Of a DNA stretch of 64,000 bases, positions 9,141 through 19,420 are shown piece by piece. Source of the stretch: Debaryomyces hansenii CBS767 (lineage: Eukaryota; Ascomycota; Pichiomycetes; Serinales; Debaryomycetaceae); the NCBI RefSeq assembly GCF_000006445.2, contig NC_006044.2:1-64000 (forward strand), in the 5' to 3' direction. The notes under the pieces were generated by a model that had not been told where the DNA came from, did not search any database, and worked only from the letters and a program-made list of their open reading frames with translations. A program made the translations under genes and the position numbers. The stretch's first letter is position 1, and each line of letters starts with the position of its first letter.

Positions 9141-9929
9141 TCACTTAAAGCTGTTAGTTTCACCATCTTCAGGGATGAGAACGGACTCAGAAATTTTATG
9201 ATCTTCAACATAATCTCTGAGCTCCTTACGAGTAAGAATGCAATGGTTAATAGCTTCCATATGAGTTGCAACTATTTTTGCGTTAGGTAACATAACATGT
9301 GCACGAAGAATGTCTTCCTTACCCATAATAATACTACCAAAGGTAATAACTTGAGCAAATCCAGCATTGAGAACAACAATATCTGGCTTGTGGGTAGATA
9401 ATACATTTTCTACCTCGTCATTCCAGATAGTATCACCGGCGATATAGAGTGTTTTTTCTCTTGGATGTTTGAAAATAACACCACAAGCATCACCAAGCTT
9501 TTCGGCTAATGTGTCAACAGCATACGCGACATCACTTCCATGTTGACCACCAGTCTTGATAAGAGAAACATCTTCAAAGCAACTAATTTCTGAAAGAACG
9601 TGTAAGTTGGTGAACCCTTGAGAACGGAGTGTTGCTTCGTCTATCCTATCTTGTACATAAATTGTCATCTCTTTTGGAATGAGACGGATGGCTGCCTCAT
9701 CCCAGTGATCTGCGTGAGTATGAGTAACAATAATAGCATCAACTTTGATAAGATCTTCTGCAGGAATAGGCAATTCCACAGTCGGATTACGAATCTCACT
9801 ACGAACACACCCTTCAAAGCCTGGATATGCACCCTTTTCAGCTAAAAGAGGATCAATCAAAAACTTCTTATCCGCATATTCTATGATTTGAGTAGCATTA
9901 CGGACCTGTGTGATATTCAATTTCGTCAT
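9141..9929 (-). CDS. Metallo-beta-lactamase-fold hydrolase of bacterial type
   Basis: This 262-aa protein has the MBL-fold signature His70-Thr-His72-Ala-Asp74-His75, a further His at 130 (GGQHG), an AGDT segment with Asp166 and a C-terminal THMEAINH with His223, enough to build a two-metal site. It resembles UPF0173/YtkL-like bacterial metal-dependent hydrolases more than eukaryotic glyoxalase II or ELAC proteins. No targeting signal is visible, so it is probably cytosolic. The substrate is unknown. It is isolated between decayed sequence and a transporter. Family relation suggests acquisition from bacteria, which a phylogeny would have to test. Confidence 0.85.
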   Translation of the reverse strand: MTKLNITQVRNATQIIEYADKKFLIDPLLAEKGAYPGFEGCVRSEIRNPTVELPIPAEDLIKVDAIIVTHTHADHWDEAAIRLIPKEMTIYVQDRIDEATLRSQGFTNLHVLSEISCFEDVSLIKTGGQHGSDVAYAVDTLAEKLGDACGVIFKHPREKTLYIAGDTIWNDEVENVLSTHKPDIVVLNAGFAQVITFGSIIMGKEDILRAHVMLPNAKIVATHMEAINHCILTRKELRDYVEDHKISESVLIPEDGETNSFK

Positions 9930-10561
9930 TCTTAAATTTATAAAATTCTATTATAATTTATTCAACAATATTAGATAACTTAGGATTCCTAAGTTTCTTA
10001 TATAATTCTAAGCGAAGTAATAATTCAGTCTTGTGCTTATTGAGAATTGTCTCACGTGCATTTTTTTTAATAATTTTCTATATTATTAATCATCTCTTTA
10101 TACCTATTAATAATCAATTTTACTAATTTTTTAAAAACAATTCTCTGAGAAATATTAATAATTATGTCTCGGGTATCAGAGAATGTAACGTTTCAATTAT
10201 ATCGATGAGGGATGATATTATATTATATAACTGAAATCGGCAAATAAACCAAACAAATGCAGTCGTTTTTTCGATTGCAATGGTCCGAACGGTATGATGA
10301 CTAGTAGATATTAGTTTTTCAGTTCTCTTCTTGGTTGTTAATGATTTCATTCGTAAGTTTGAGAACTTTCTATCTATCTTCTTTATCTTGCAATTCTTTT
10401 AATGAACCTTTTATGTATTAGTTATTTTAACTTTCTTGGGAAACTTAGATTGCAACACCATACAGAATTCAGAAATGAAAACTCCAAAATATTTCTACGA
10501 TGCGAACTATCTGAAAATGTACAAAAAGTTTTAAAATTTAAATGCTAATATATTATTAAAA
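9930..10561. other. Intergenic, presumed promoter and 3' region
   Basis: AT-rich DNA upstream of the hydrolase and downstream of the transporter (both minus strand). No gene is seen. Confidence 0.5.
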
Positions 10562-12421
10562 TCATACTCTAATGGGGTAAAACATTCTAACGAAAAAGTA
10601 TAGGATGGATTTGCTCAAAAGGTTTTCATACTTGGCAACCCTGGCCTCCAATAATTCAAGCTCTGGCGTACCATTATACTCTCCCTTTTCGACATCTTGT
10701 AAATTATGTGAATGTAAATGCATTTTTCTCTCAGTATTAGTGATACCTGAATGGGCGGTATTTAGCCTATTATTTAAGGTTCTTCTAACCAACCATTCTC
10801 TGATAATTAATAAAAGTAAAAAAGCAACGAAAAAGCAACAACCCGAAAAAATTTGTGTATTCAAAAAAGGTTTGTCATTGCTTTCATCTCTAATAGCCAA
10901 CGCAATTACTTCTGCAACTAAACAGAAAAACAGCGAACCCATATTTAGATATGACCATGCCGCTGGTAATTTTCCTTCGTCTTGAAGAATATCAGCTGCT
11001 AATGATTGGGACATCACACTTCCAATACCAATGAATAACCCTAAAACAATTGCAAATACAACTATTGCTGGAAAAGAAGTAGCATTGATCCAAAATGCCC
11101 ATAGAAGAATTGAGATAAGTAATGAGACAGCTGCAGAAAAATTGCTTCTTCCCACTCTATCGGCCAGTATGCCAAGGCTAGGACGACCAAACACTTGGCC
11201 AGCATTAAGTAAAGCAGTTATAGTAGAGGCTGCGTGCGAGGTTAAACCAACCAGATTAGAATAAGCAGCCATGGAGAAAAGCATCAAAATGTAGCCCAAT
11301 AAACATAACAGAAACCATAATGTAATTAGAGTAAATGGATAGTTCTTAAATATGCTAAAATCTAAAATTACCTTCAAATTATCTTTAATAAACTTTGCCT
11401 TTAATGTTGTAGAGAATGGCAAGGGTTTATAATTTCTAGGTTTGTTCATAATTGTTGCGATTAAAGCCAGGACTAAAGTAACAATTCCACTCATTCTTAG
11501 TGCCCATTTCTGGTCCCCTGTTTGCTGGATAAGCTTATTAACGGATAATGAAAATACTATACCACCAAGCCCACCACCAGAGACCGCAATTCCCATAGCA
11601 AATGCCCTATATTTCTTGAAATATGTAGGCAATATAAGGGTAGGTGGTATAAAAATCATCAGGAAAGATAAGCCAACCAAAACCCCTTGAGTCAAATATA
11701 CTTGCCAAAGTTTAGTCGCGAAAGATGCAAGGATATACCCACTAGTTTGTATGAAAATACCACAGAAACTAAGGTTATAAAAACCAAACATTTTATATCC
11801 TAACACACTGAGAGGGGCTAGCACTTGTGCTAGAAACACTACGATCCCGCCAATTAAGGCATAATCATATGGAGTAGCCTCGGGAAATGAATTTGATGAC
11901 AAATAATAGTTCAAGAAAACTCCGTAACCAGCATTAGAACCCCAGGTCGAAAATGCTGCCAACATAGCACAGAATGCTGACACCCATCCATAACCCCCAT
12001 CTGGTGGATCATTATTGACATCATCATATTTTTCATCGGTGTAGTCTTTCTCATTATAATCCTTCTCCGATTTCCGATAGAGTACAATATTGCTTTCCTG
12101 GTCGCCGTCATTATCTCCCGAAGTAAATGCTAACCGCATATCCAAAACCTCTTCTAAATAGGCTTTGTCTTTATACTGTGGAAACTCATCATTGTCTTGC
12201 TGATGATCATCCCTGATTGCTGTAACAATTCTGGACAACGTAGAGTTATTAGTCTTCATTCTCTTTATACTAGTTCCAGAAGTTATATTATCAATATTAT
12301 CCGTATTAGTAACAATTTCCTGAATCTGGTATGATTCGTTCCTCAAAGAGTCATAAGAAGTATGTGAATCTGCATTAGCTACTATCTCTGAGTCTCTCAT
12401 ATAACTTTCCACATTTGACAT
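10562..12421 (-). CDS. MFS monocarboxylate-transporter-family protein (MCH-like)
   Basis: The first real ATG is at 12419-12421, giving 619 aa; the upstream extension has no ATG. A long acidic cytosolic N-terminus is followed by PPDGGYGWV, the MCT-family signature at the first membrane helix, then about 12 hydrophobic segments and a cytosolic tail. Fungal relatives (Mch1-5, Esbp6) sit in the plasma or vacuolar membrane; Mch5 takes up riboflavin and the others lack a proven substrate. The substrate here cannot be predicted. A dead copy of the same family lies at 14021-14840 on the other strand. Confidence 0.85.
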   Translation of the reverse strand: MSNVESYMRDSEIVANADSHTSYDSLRNESYQIQEIVTNTDNIDNITSGTSIKRMKTNNSTLSRIVTAIRDDHQQDNDEFPQYKDKAYLEEVLDMRLAFTSGDNDGDQESNIVLYRKSEKDYNEKDYTDEKYDDVNNDPPDGGYGWVSAFCAMLAAFSTWGSNAGYGVFLNYYLSSNSFPEATPYDYALIGGIVVFLAQVLAPLSVLGYKMFGFYNLSFCGIFIQTSGYILASFATKLWQVYLTQGVLVGLSFLMIFIPPTLILPTYFKKYRAFAMGIAVSGGGLGGIVFSLSVNKLIQQTGDQKWALRMSGIVTLVLALIATIMNKPRNYKPLPFSTTLKAKFIKDNLKVILDFSIFKNYPFTLITLWFLLCLLGYILMLFSMAAYSNLVGLTSHAASTITALLNAGQVFGRPSLGILADRVGRSNFSAAVSLLISILLWAFWINATSFPAIVVFAIVLGLFIGIGSVMSQSLAADILQDEGKLPAAWSYLNMGSLFFCLVAEVIALAIRDESNDKPFLNTQIFSGCCFFVAFLLLLIIREWLVRRTLNNRLNTAHSGITNTERKMHLHSHNLQDVEKGEYNGTPELELLEARVAKYENLLSKSILYFFVRMFYPIRV

Positions 12422-14020
12422 TCCTTTCAGATATTCATATTTATCAAAGAATGAAAAAGTCAAACCATTTGAAATATAACCAAATTTTATGCAACTTTAA
12501 CTGCTTGTAAAAGCTTACTATTAAATTTTAAACCTGCTGACTAAATGCAATTTATTGCTTGGGTTTGATTACTAATACATTTTTAAACATATTTTTAAGC
12601 TATGATATTTCAAACGGATTGAATATTAATGAAGGGACCAACAGTTGTAATAAGAGCATTTTGTATATGTTTTTAGACATGAAAGTTGATAGCGATAATA
12701 CCCCTTAATTAAAAGACTTTACAACATAATCAAGCTTGACATACAGTAGTCGCTTACTAATTATAATTTCGTAATCAGATTTCGTTAGTAATATGCGAAT
12801 GAAAAAGAAATGTGTAATTTATTACATAATAATATATTTTCACATTACCATCAACATTAAAAATGGAGAAATTGAGCATGAAGTAAGTTGAGGATAATAA
12901 TAATAACTATTTTTACTAAAAACATAGCTGACTAATTAAAATTAACTAAAATATGTAAATTTCATAGACCCAACTTGCAAAAATCCGAGGAAAGCTTAAT
13001 ATTATCGGCTCTATTCATTTATTCTTTAATCAGAGAAGCAACTCAACAATCGACTAGCAAAACTTTTACCAGATATATTTATCTGTTATGTGCATGTTAT
13101 ATGCATCAGAATACGGATAAATTTCTTGTAATATTGACAAGCACAGTTCGAATACCTCTCTTGTAGGTTTAATGTGTAATCTTGATTTAACTAGTGCTAT
13201 TCAATCCAATTATCTCATGATTAGGGTACTAGAGAATTCAGCTGGTGACCTGACGATCAAGAGATGATTTTATAATCAATTATCCGAGAGGTAATAATCC
13301 GGTGAACATTTACATGAATCACTGAATAGGTGAACTTAATATAAAATTTTCAGAATTATGACCTGGTACGAACAATGATTCAACAAACAAAATAATAGCT
13401 TTAACAAAATAATAGCTTTAACAAACTTATACAATCGATTCTAACTCCATTTTTACTGCAAGCTTATATAAGACAAACAGCAGTTCGTAATCTTCCCGGT
13501 CATAAGAATTATCCCACCACGCGAGAGTCTGATCTAATTGTGTCCATGACTAAGAAGAAAAACAACTATATAAATACTCTTTAACGTTTCAGTTGCAAAT
13601 TGGTGATTGCATACATATGCACATGATAACAAGTTTATTAAAATTTCGGGTAGGATGTATTTATGCATAATAGATTGATTATAACCAAAACTCTTTTACG
13701 TTAAAGGATGAAAGAAACATGTAGTTTACAGAAGGTGGTGATATCATAAGTAAGGTTATTGTATTAGCTTTCATGAGTTGTTCAGCATTGGTGATAGCAG
13801 TGGCAGTGGCCAATCATAACAATGTAAGCATCTAGAAGTTCACTGTATACCTCCCACACTTCTAGGTTGGGCTTACTCATCACCATGACAGCAAAGGAAA
13901 CCCATCAAAGAATAATCGAATGATGTTATGGAGTTATTATCTTTGTATTTAATGAGATGGATTATCTAAATTATCTAATCCTAATATAAAGAAAAAGAAT
14001 TTTATTAATGGAAAAAGAAA
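12422..14020. other. Long intergenic region
   Basis: It contains the presumed promoter of the minus-strand transporter and a 17-bp tandem duplication (AAAATAATAGCTTTAAC at 13389-13405 and 13406-13422). No intact gene is seen. A GTTCGAATACC near 13146 resembles a tRNA B box but lacks a cloverleaf. Confidence 0.5.
13389..13422. repeat. 17-bp tandem duplication
   Basis: Two perfect adjacent copies of AAAATAATAGCTTTAAC in AT-rich intergenic DNA, probably from replication slippage. Confidence 0.85.
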
Positions 14021-14840
14021 TGGTTAGCAGTAATATAAGTGCAACTGATAGTACGGCTATCAGAAGTCTCTGAGTTCAAACAAGGTGATTTGGAAAAACA
14101 AATTATTAACAACGATATAAATGTGAAGGTGATATGTCTATCCAAGGTAAACTGAGTTTGGACAATACAAACCTAGAAAAAGTACCTGTTTCACACTCTC
14201 TTCAGTATGGATTACGAATGGACGGCGGATATGGTTGGGTAATCGTGTTTGCAACATTCTTGATCGTGTTCTCTCCTATGGGTTTAAATTCGGCCTTCGG
14301 GATTTATTTTTCATTCTATCTTGATCATGGAGCTTTTAAAGGTGGCGGTAGGATAGATTATGCCATAATTGGGGGAATATCTTTTTGAATAGGATTGGCG
14401 TGTGCCCCAAATTCAACTATATACATGGCTTTATTGGAACTAGAGAAACTTTAATGTTGGGAAATGCTATTTGTAAACTTCATGATGGCTAGCTATGCCG
14501 TAAGTCTCTTGCAATTGTATTTAACGCAGGGTTTATTACAATCATTTGGGCTATCATTCGTGAGCTTGCCTGCGTTGACATTTGTGAGGCTTAGCAGTTG
14601 TGGAAGCGGGGTTGGAGAGATAGTGTTCAACTTAGGAATGCAAAAAGTAATTGAAGCTAGAGACTACCATTGTGCATTAAGGGCTCAGGCTATAATTTGC
14701 TGCTGGTCTCACGACTTTCGCAGTTATTTTAATACGTATTTATTCAAATCATCGTAAAGTTCAATCCTTATTCGCAAAACCTTTCCAGAATTATCAGACA
14801 AATTGCCAAAAGATAACCTGGGCGTCGAAAAAGTATGAAA
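14021..14840 (+). pseudogene. Decayed MCT-family transporter
   Basis: The longest frame, 14134-14388, contains DGGYGWV and a first transmembrane pair like the intact transporter at 10562-12421. Downstream, 14464-14757 continues the family sequence (LYLTQGLLQSFGLSF and on), and from about 14696 another frame carries further homologous residues up to a PKDNLGVEKV stretch near 14835. A stop at 14386, further stops before 14464 and several frameshifts break it, and more than half of the protein is missing. The 5' part, from an ATG near 14021, is also out of frame. It is clearly non-functional and diverged from its paralogue. Confidence 0.85.
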
Positions 14841-15702
14841 ATGTGTACAAGTGCATGAACCAGAAGACTCGTACAATTTTAGGCTTTGAATTGAACTAGA
14901 ACAAAGTGTGATTGATGCAGTACAGCAAATTTTAAGGGTAAAAAACCAAGGAATTTGATCATCTTTATAGAAAAATATAAATTAGATAAAGCTACTCAAT
15001 ATTATATTTTTGGTTTGTCAACTTTTTCACAGTTTTTTATTGAAGCAATAGTAAATGCTAAAAATTTATTAATAAGGTAAGCTCTTTGAGTACTACTATT
15101 AAATCGAACTTAATAATATTAAGTAGCAACACCCAGTAAGGCTATAGTCCATATTTCGCAGAAAATCAGCTATAGGAAGACAAAATCACTTCATCGCATT
15201 CCTTTTTACCGAAACGTAAGCTTATTCAGACCCCAACCCTACAACGCAATATATGTTTCTGGAGAAATGTAAAAGCATACTTTGACCGGTTTACAAATTT
15301 ATCAGATATAGCAATCACCAATCGAGAACCTTTCTCACTGATAACATAATCAGAATACCCAATATCAATAAAACACACTGTTCCCTATAAGAAAAGAGTA
15401 ATTCTTATCATTATTATCTTCCTGTATTATTCCTACCTGCTGGATTATTTCCAATTGCTACTGTTCTTTGGCCTTTTCATATTTGGTTCTATCTTTGAGC
15501 AACCAATTTCTAAATATTCTAATATGAAAATGGATCATGATAATGTTTACCAATCTTGTACTTACCAAATACACTTTTTGATCAACATAAATGCTTTTGA
15601 ACACTAAGCTGCCCATTTTTGAAACTATCTATTTGTTTAATCCTATGAGTATCATGTTCCCTTTTTTGCCTTGGTAGGATCTAAGGCTTTTGCAGTTGAT
15701 TA
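14841..15702. other. Intergenic, no gene recognised
   Basis: AT-rich DNA, possibly with further unrecognisable remains of the transporter pseudogene near its start. Nothing supportable. Confidence 0.5.
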
Positions 15703-15810
15703 TCATTATAACACATATAGAACACATATAAGTTCAATACTCCAAATTTAACAATATAACATGCAAAAGATGGAGATAATATCATACTCAAATTTCAACC
15801 GAAAAATAAA
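15703..15810. repeat. Dispersed repeat copy, also at 3851
   Basis: Matches 3851-3955 from TCATTATAACACATATAGAA through CATGCAAAAG to CATACTCAAA, same orientation. A second repeat motif (TGTCGCAACCTG, minus strand) follows within 80 bp, suggesting a composite element relic. Confidence 0.7.
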
Positions 15811-15867
15811 TCATTCAAAAATTTCTAATATTTCAACTTGCAACCTATATAATTATCTCCCCCATTC

Positions 15868-15886
15868 GGCAGGTTGCGACAGAATT
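15868..15886 (-). repeat. LTR-end-like motif (TGTCGCAACCTGCCGAATG)
   Basis: Read on the minus strand this 19-mer matches TGTTGCAACCTGCTGAATG on the plus strand near 20875 at all but two positions, and TGTAGCAACCTG near 23143 shares its first part. A TG-starting motif scattered in both orientations suits the 5' end of a retrotransposon LTR. Element borders are not resolved. Confidence 0.45.
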
Positions 15887-16203
15887 ATCAGCCACATGAG
15901 GCGTGCATACAATTCTGTTTATTCTTTTATTTTTCAGGTTGCGGTTGGAAATGAGTTTTGTCGCCCTGTCGCCCTGTCGCAAAACTTTTTTGTTTTGGCC
16001 AGTCCATGGGGCTGTCGATAACATTCAAGTGGCTACAAATTCAAAGTCTTATAACAAGAGTATCCAGAATGAAGTTTCCTGGAAGCACTAGCGGAAATAT
16101 TCAACTTATTATTAAAGGAGGTCATACCAATTTTATTAAACGAATCTTTTATTTAACTAAGTGATGTAAGTGTGCGAATAATTGGTATCAATATGTTATA
16201 TAA

Positions 16204-17298
16204 TTATTGGAACTCCTTATCAAAATCTGTGAAAACAAATCGGTACTTGACATCAGAACTGTCACATTTCTCTAAGGATATTGCGATATTTTCAGAGCTG
16301 ATAGGAATTTCTTCAACCCATGGTTTCAATTTGTGCTTACCAACAACATCTATCATCTTAAGAGCATCTTTTCTACTTCCTACTACGGAACCCAGAATGG
16401 TAATTTTCTTTAAAATAAGTGGAAAAGCCAGGATTTCAAGGCCTTCTTCCAAAGAAGGCGCACCAACAATAATCAATTCACCCTTGAATTTAATGATCTG
16501 TGCTAAACTGTTAAAGTCAAGAGAACTATAATTAGAAGCACAGTTCAATACCAAATCAAATTCACTGTCATGATCTGTTGTCCAATTTTCATTTTCACCA
16601 GTAGCAATAAAACTGGTAGCTCCCATTTTCATGGCATCTTGTTTCTTAGCTGATGACCTCGAAATAGCAGCTACTTCAGCTCCGAGAGCTTGGGCAAAAA
16701 GGATAGCCATATGACCTAACCCACCAATACCAACAACACCAACTTTTTTTCCTGTCATATCATAACCTAAGCTACGGGTGAGAGGAGAAAAAACAGTAAG
16801 TCCGCCACATAATAATGGTGCTGCTTCACCTGATGAGATTCCCTTTGGCATTGGGAAAACATAATGTTCATTACAAATTGCATAATTGGCATAACCACCT
16901 TGCGTGATATAATTGTCAGCCAGAGGATCTAGTGCATTATATGTTGGGACCATCTTTGTGCAATAGTTCTCGTAGTCATCAAGACATCTGTCACACTGAA
17001 GACATGAATTAGATTGGGCACCAATGCCCGCTATTTGACCTACCTTCACATTCTTAACATTATTACCAACTTGAACAACTTTTCCTACAATTTCATGACC
17101 AACAACCAAGTCCTTTCTTGCAACTGACCCCCAATCACCTTTCAAAGTGTGAATATCTGATCCACATAAGCCACAAGCTTCGATCTTGATAACAACATCT
17201 TCAGGATTAACCTTTTTTGGTTCAAATTCAACTTTTCGCAATTGCTTCCAGTTTTCTTCGTTGTAAGCAAACCCTTCAAATCTCTTTGGAACTGTCAT
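16204..17298 (-). CDS. NADP-dependent zinc alcohol dehydrogenase (Adh6/Adh7-like)
   Basis: This 364-aa medium-chain dehydrogenase is of the cinnamyl-alcohol-dehydrogenase type. Catalytic zinc ligands are Cys45, His68 and Glu69, and structural zinc ligands are Cys99, Cys102, Cys105 and Cys113. The Rossmann motif GIGGLGH is followed by Ser-Arg-Ser and Lys, the residues that select NADPH in S. cerevisiae Adh6. The family reduces branched and aromatic aldehydes in the cytosol. The start is the first ATG and the length is normal for the family. Flanked by repeat relics upstream and an empty 1 kb on the other side. The exact substrate is not predictable. Confidence 0.92.
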   Translation of the reverse strand: MTVPKRFEGFAYNEENWKQLRKVEFEPKKVNPEDVVIKIEACGLCGSDIHTLKGDWGSVARKDLVVGHEIVGKVVQVGNNVKNVKVGQIAGIGAQSNSCLQCDRCLDDYENYCTKMVPTYNALDPLADNYITQGGYANYAICNEHYVFPMPKGISSGEAAPLLCGGLTVFSPLTRSLGYDMTGKKVGVVGIGGLGHMAILFAQALGAEVAAISRSSAKKQDAMKMGATSFIATGENENWTTDHDSEFDLVLNCASNYSSLDFNSLAQIIKFKGELIIVGAPSLEEGLEILAFPLILKKITILGSVVGSRKDALKMIDVVGKHKLKPWVEEIPISSENIAISLEKCDSSDVKYRFVFTDFDKEFQ

Positions 17299-18375
17299 AT
17301 TTTATATGTTTGTCTGTATGTTTATCTTATTTAGTGTGTTTTTTTGTTTGACAGATTCAGCGAACTGAACGTTTAAATACTTAATTGTACTTATTAATAG
17401 GTGGTTTTTCTAATATCAGATTTTTTTCTCCGGAAACTCCCTTAAGTCCGATAATTCCGTTAATGTTCCTAGCGCAACGTCAAAATGCATTTTGGGCTCA
17501 TCTTCATAATTGCTACTTAAAACAATATCACGGTAATATTAATGCAATAAGTTGACGTTTCAGGAATAATTTCATCTCTTGCTAACTTGTCAAAAATTAG
17601 TATCCTTAGCTAACGTATTCAATGAATGCGCCTTTGGTATTCTCGTCAAATGCTTGAAGATTAACGGTATAAATTTCAAGCCAGAGAACTTGTGTTAGAC
17701 TTATTTCAAGATAATACTAGAAAAATATTGTACAAGATGTATTATATATTGAATTTGTAGAAAAACATATTTAAATTTCGAGGTGGTAGAAGAATATTAA
17801 ATTTTAATTTCATGCCTACTTTACCTCATGTCGATTCATGATTGGTACGTTATTTTAATCTTTTAAAAATATATGTTATTAGTGAGGATGAGTTGAGTCG
17901 CTAAGGGAAAGGTAATAACATATTTAAGTTAATTTTGTCTTAATATTTATATCATAACATGCAAGTTCCGCATTCGGACTACATACTCTTAATTTTCTTA
18001 CATTCCAATAATCTTCGAGCCATTTTCTTTCAATGAAATCTAATATGACAAAGAATAGAAATGAGTTGCTCGAAATATAAAATATCAAACGAGTCTAGTA
18101 TAATGCTACATCACTGCTACTCGAAAATTTCATGTAATTGCTGTTAATTGTTCTGCATAATGTAAATTCCAGTATTTCCAGTATATCCATTATTTCCGAT
18201 TCACCATCGTTTAAACATATAAAATCTACGGATCTACCAGCTCAGAATACTGTAAACAATTTTAAACTTACATAATATAATAAAATATTAGGAGATTAAT
18301 ATACATCCACCTAAGTCTTGATTTAACTAAAGGATCTGATTTAAAACAGAAGAATTATAAAATATCAAAAGGGAA
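17299..18375. other. Long intergenic region
   Basis: Divergent upstream region of the alcohol dehydrogenase (minus) and the reductase pseudogene (plus). No gene, repeat or RNA could be supported. Confidence 0.5.
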
Positions 18376-19420
18376 ATGAGCAAAGTAGACTATCAGAAAC
18401 TAGGTGCCTCGGGCTTATCTATTTCCCTATTATCATAGGTTGTATGACATTTGGAAAACATCTCAATTGGTGTATTGATGAAGAAGAGTCTGTTATGGAA
18501 ATATTGAAAAAGTGTTATGACAATGGTTTAAGAACGTTTGACACTGCTGATGTTTATTCGAACGGTGCATCCGAAATTCTTTTAGGTAAGTTTATCAAGA
18601 AGTACAATATACCAAGAGAAAGAATTGTTATTTTGACGAAAGTTTGGGGTACGATGGACTATAATGATCCGGAGTTTAACATGCATAAATTGGGCAATAA
18701 TAAATATCCTGAAATCAACTACGTCAATTCTAAAGGATTGTCCAGGAAACATATCCTTGATGCTGTTGAACATTCCGTCAAGAATTTGGGGACTTATATC
18801 GACGTATACCAAATTCACAGATTAGATCGTAGTACCCCAAAGTATGAGATTATGAAAGCGTTACATGATGTGGTTGAAGGAGGCAAAGTAAGATATTTAG
18901 GAGCATCTTCAATGAAAGCTGTTGAATTCGCACAATTGCAATTTGTTGCTGAAAAAAATGGCTGGACAAAGTTTATTAGTATGCAGAATTATTACAACCT
19001 TTTATACCGTGAAGAAGAAAGAGAAATGATACCTTTTTGTAAAGAAAATGACTTCGGGAAGGTTCGATAATTCCTTGGTCGCCGATTGCAATGGGACTTC
19101 TCGCACGTCCCTTGTCTTCTGATGGAACTGAAAGACTGACTAAGGACGAAATATTTGCTCGAATGGGTTTGACCAAACCAACTGAGGCGGATAAAGAGAT
19201 CATATACAGAGTTCAAAAGATCGCCGAAAAATACGAAGTAAGCATGGCCGCTGTAGCTACAAAATGGGTTTTAAGTAAGGGCGCAAACCCAATAGTTGGA
19301 GTTAATTCTATGGAAAGAGTAGATGATTTTGTGAAAGCATTGAATCTCGAATTGGCCGAGAGTGAAATTGCTCTGTTAGAAGAACCTTATGTTGCAAAGG
19401 CAACGCTTGCTATGTGGTGA
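18376..19420 (+). pseudogene. Aldo-keto reductase (yeast Yjr096w/Ypl088w-like class) with two frameshifts
   Basis: Translation from the ATG at 18376 (MSKVDYQKLGASGLS) breaks near 18426, where one base is missing from a CCC run. The next frame reads GCMTFGKHLNW through to GKVR and a TAA at 19068-19070. The third frame resumes near 19061 with GSIIPWSPIAMGLLARP and runs to the TGA at 19418-19420. Together they cover a full-length AKR of about 345 residues, including the DTADVYSNG segment and the catalytic Lys region (ILTKVWG). Two single-base-scale breaks in otherwise clean sequence mean recent inactivation or sequence errors. If intact it would be an NADPH-dependent oxidoreductase similar to fungal aryl-alcohol dehydrogenases. 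Confidence 0.88.

Noticed and set aside
13100..13180. Possible tRNA (GTTCGAATACC B-box-like)
   Set aside because: No matching A box or cloverleaf stems could be drawn. No tRNA or rRNA was found in the window by eye.
18410..19070. Introns explaining the aldo-keto reductase breaks
   Set aside because: Same reason: adjacent residues continue directly in another frame, without room for an intron.
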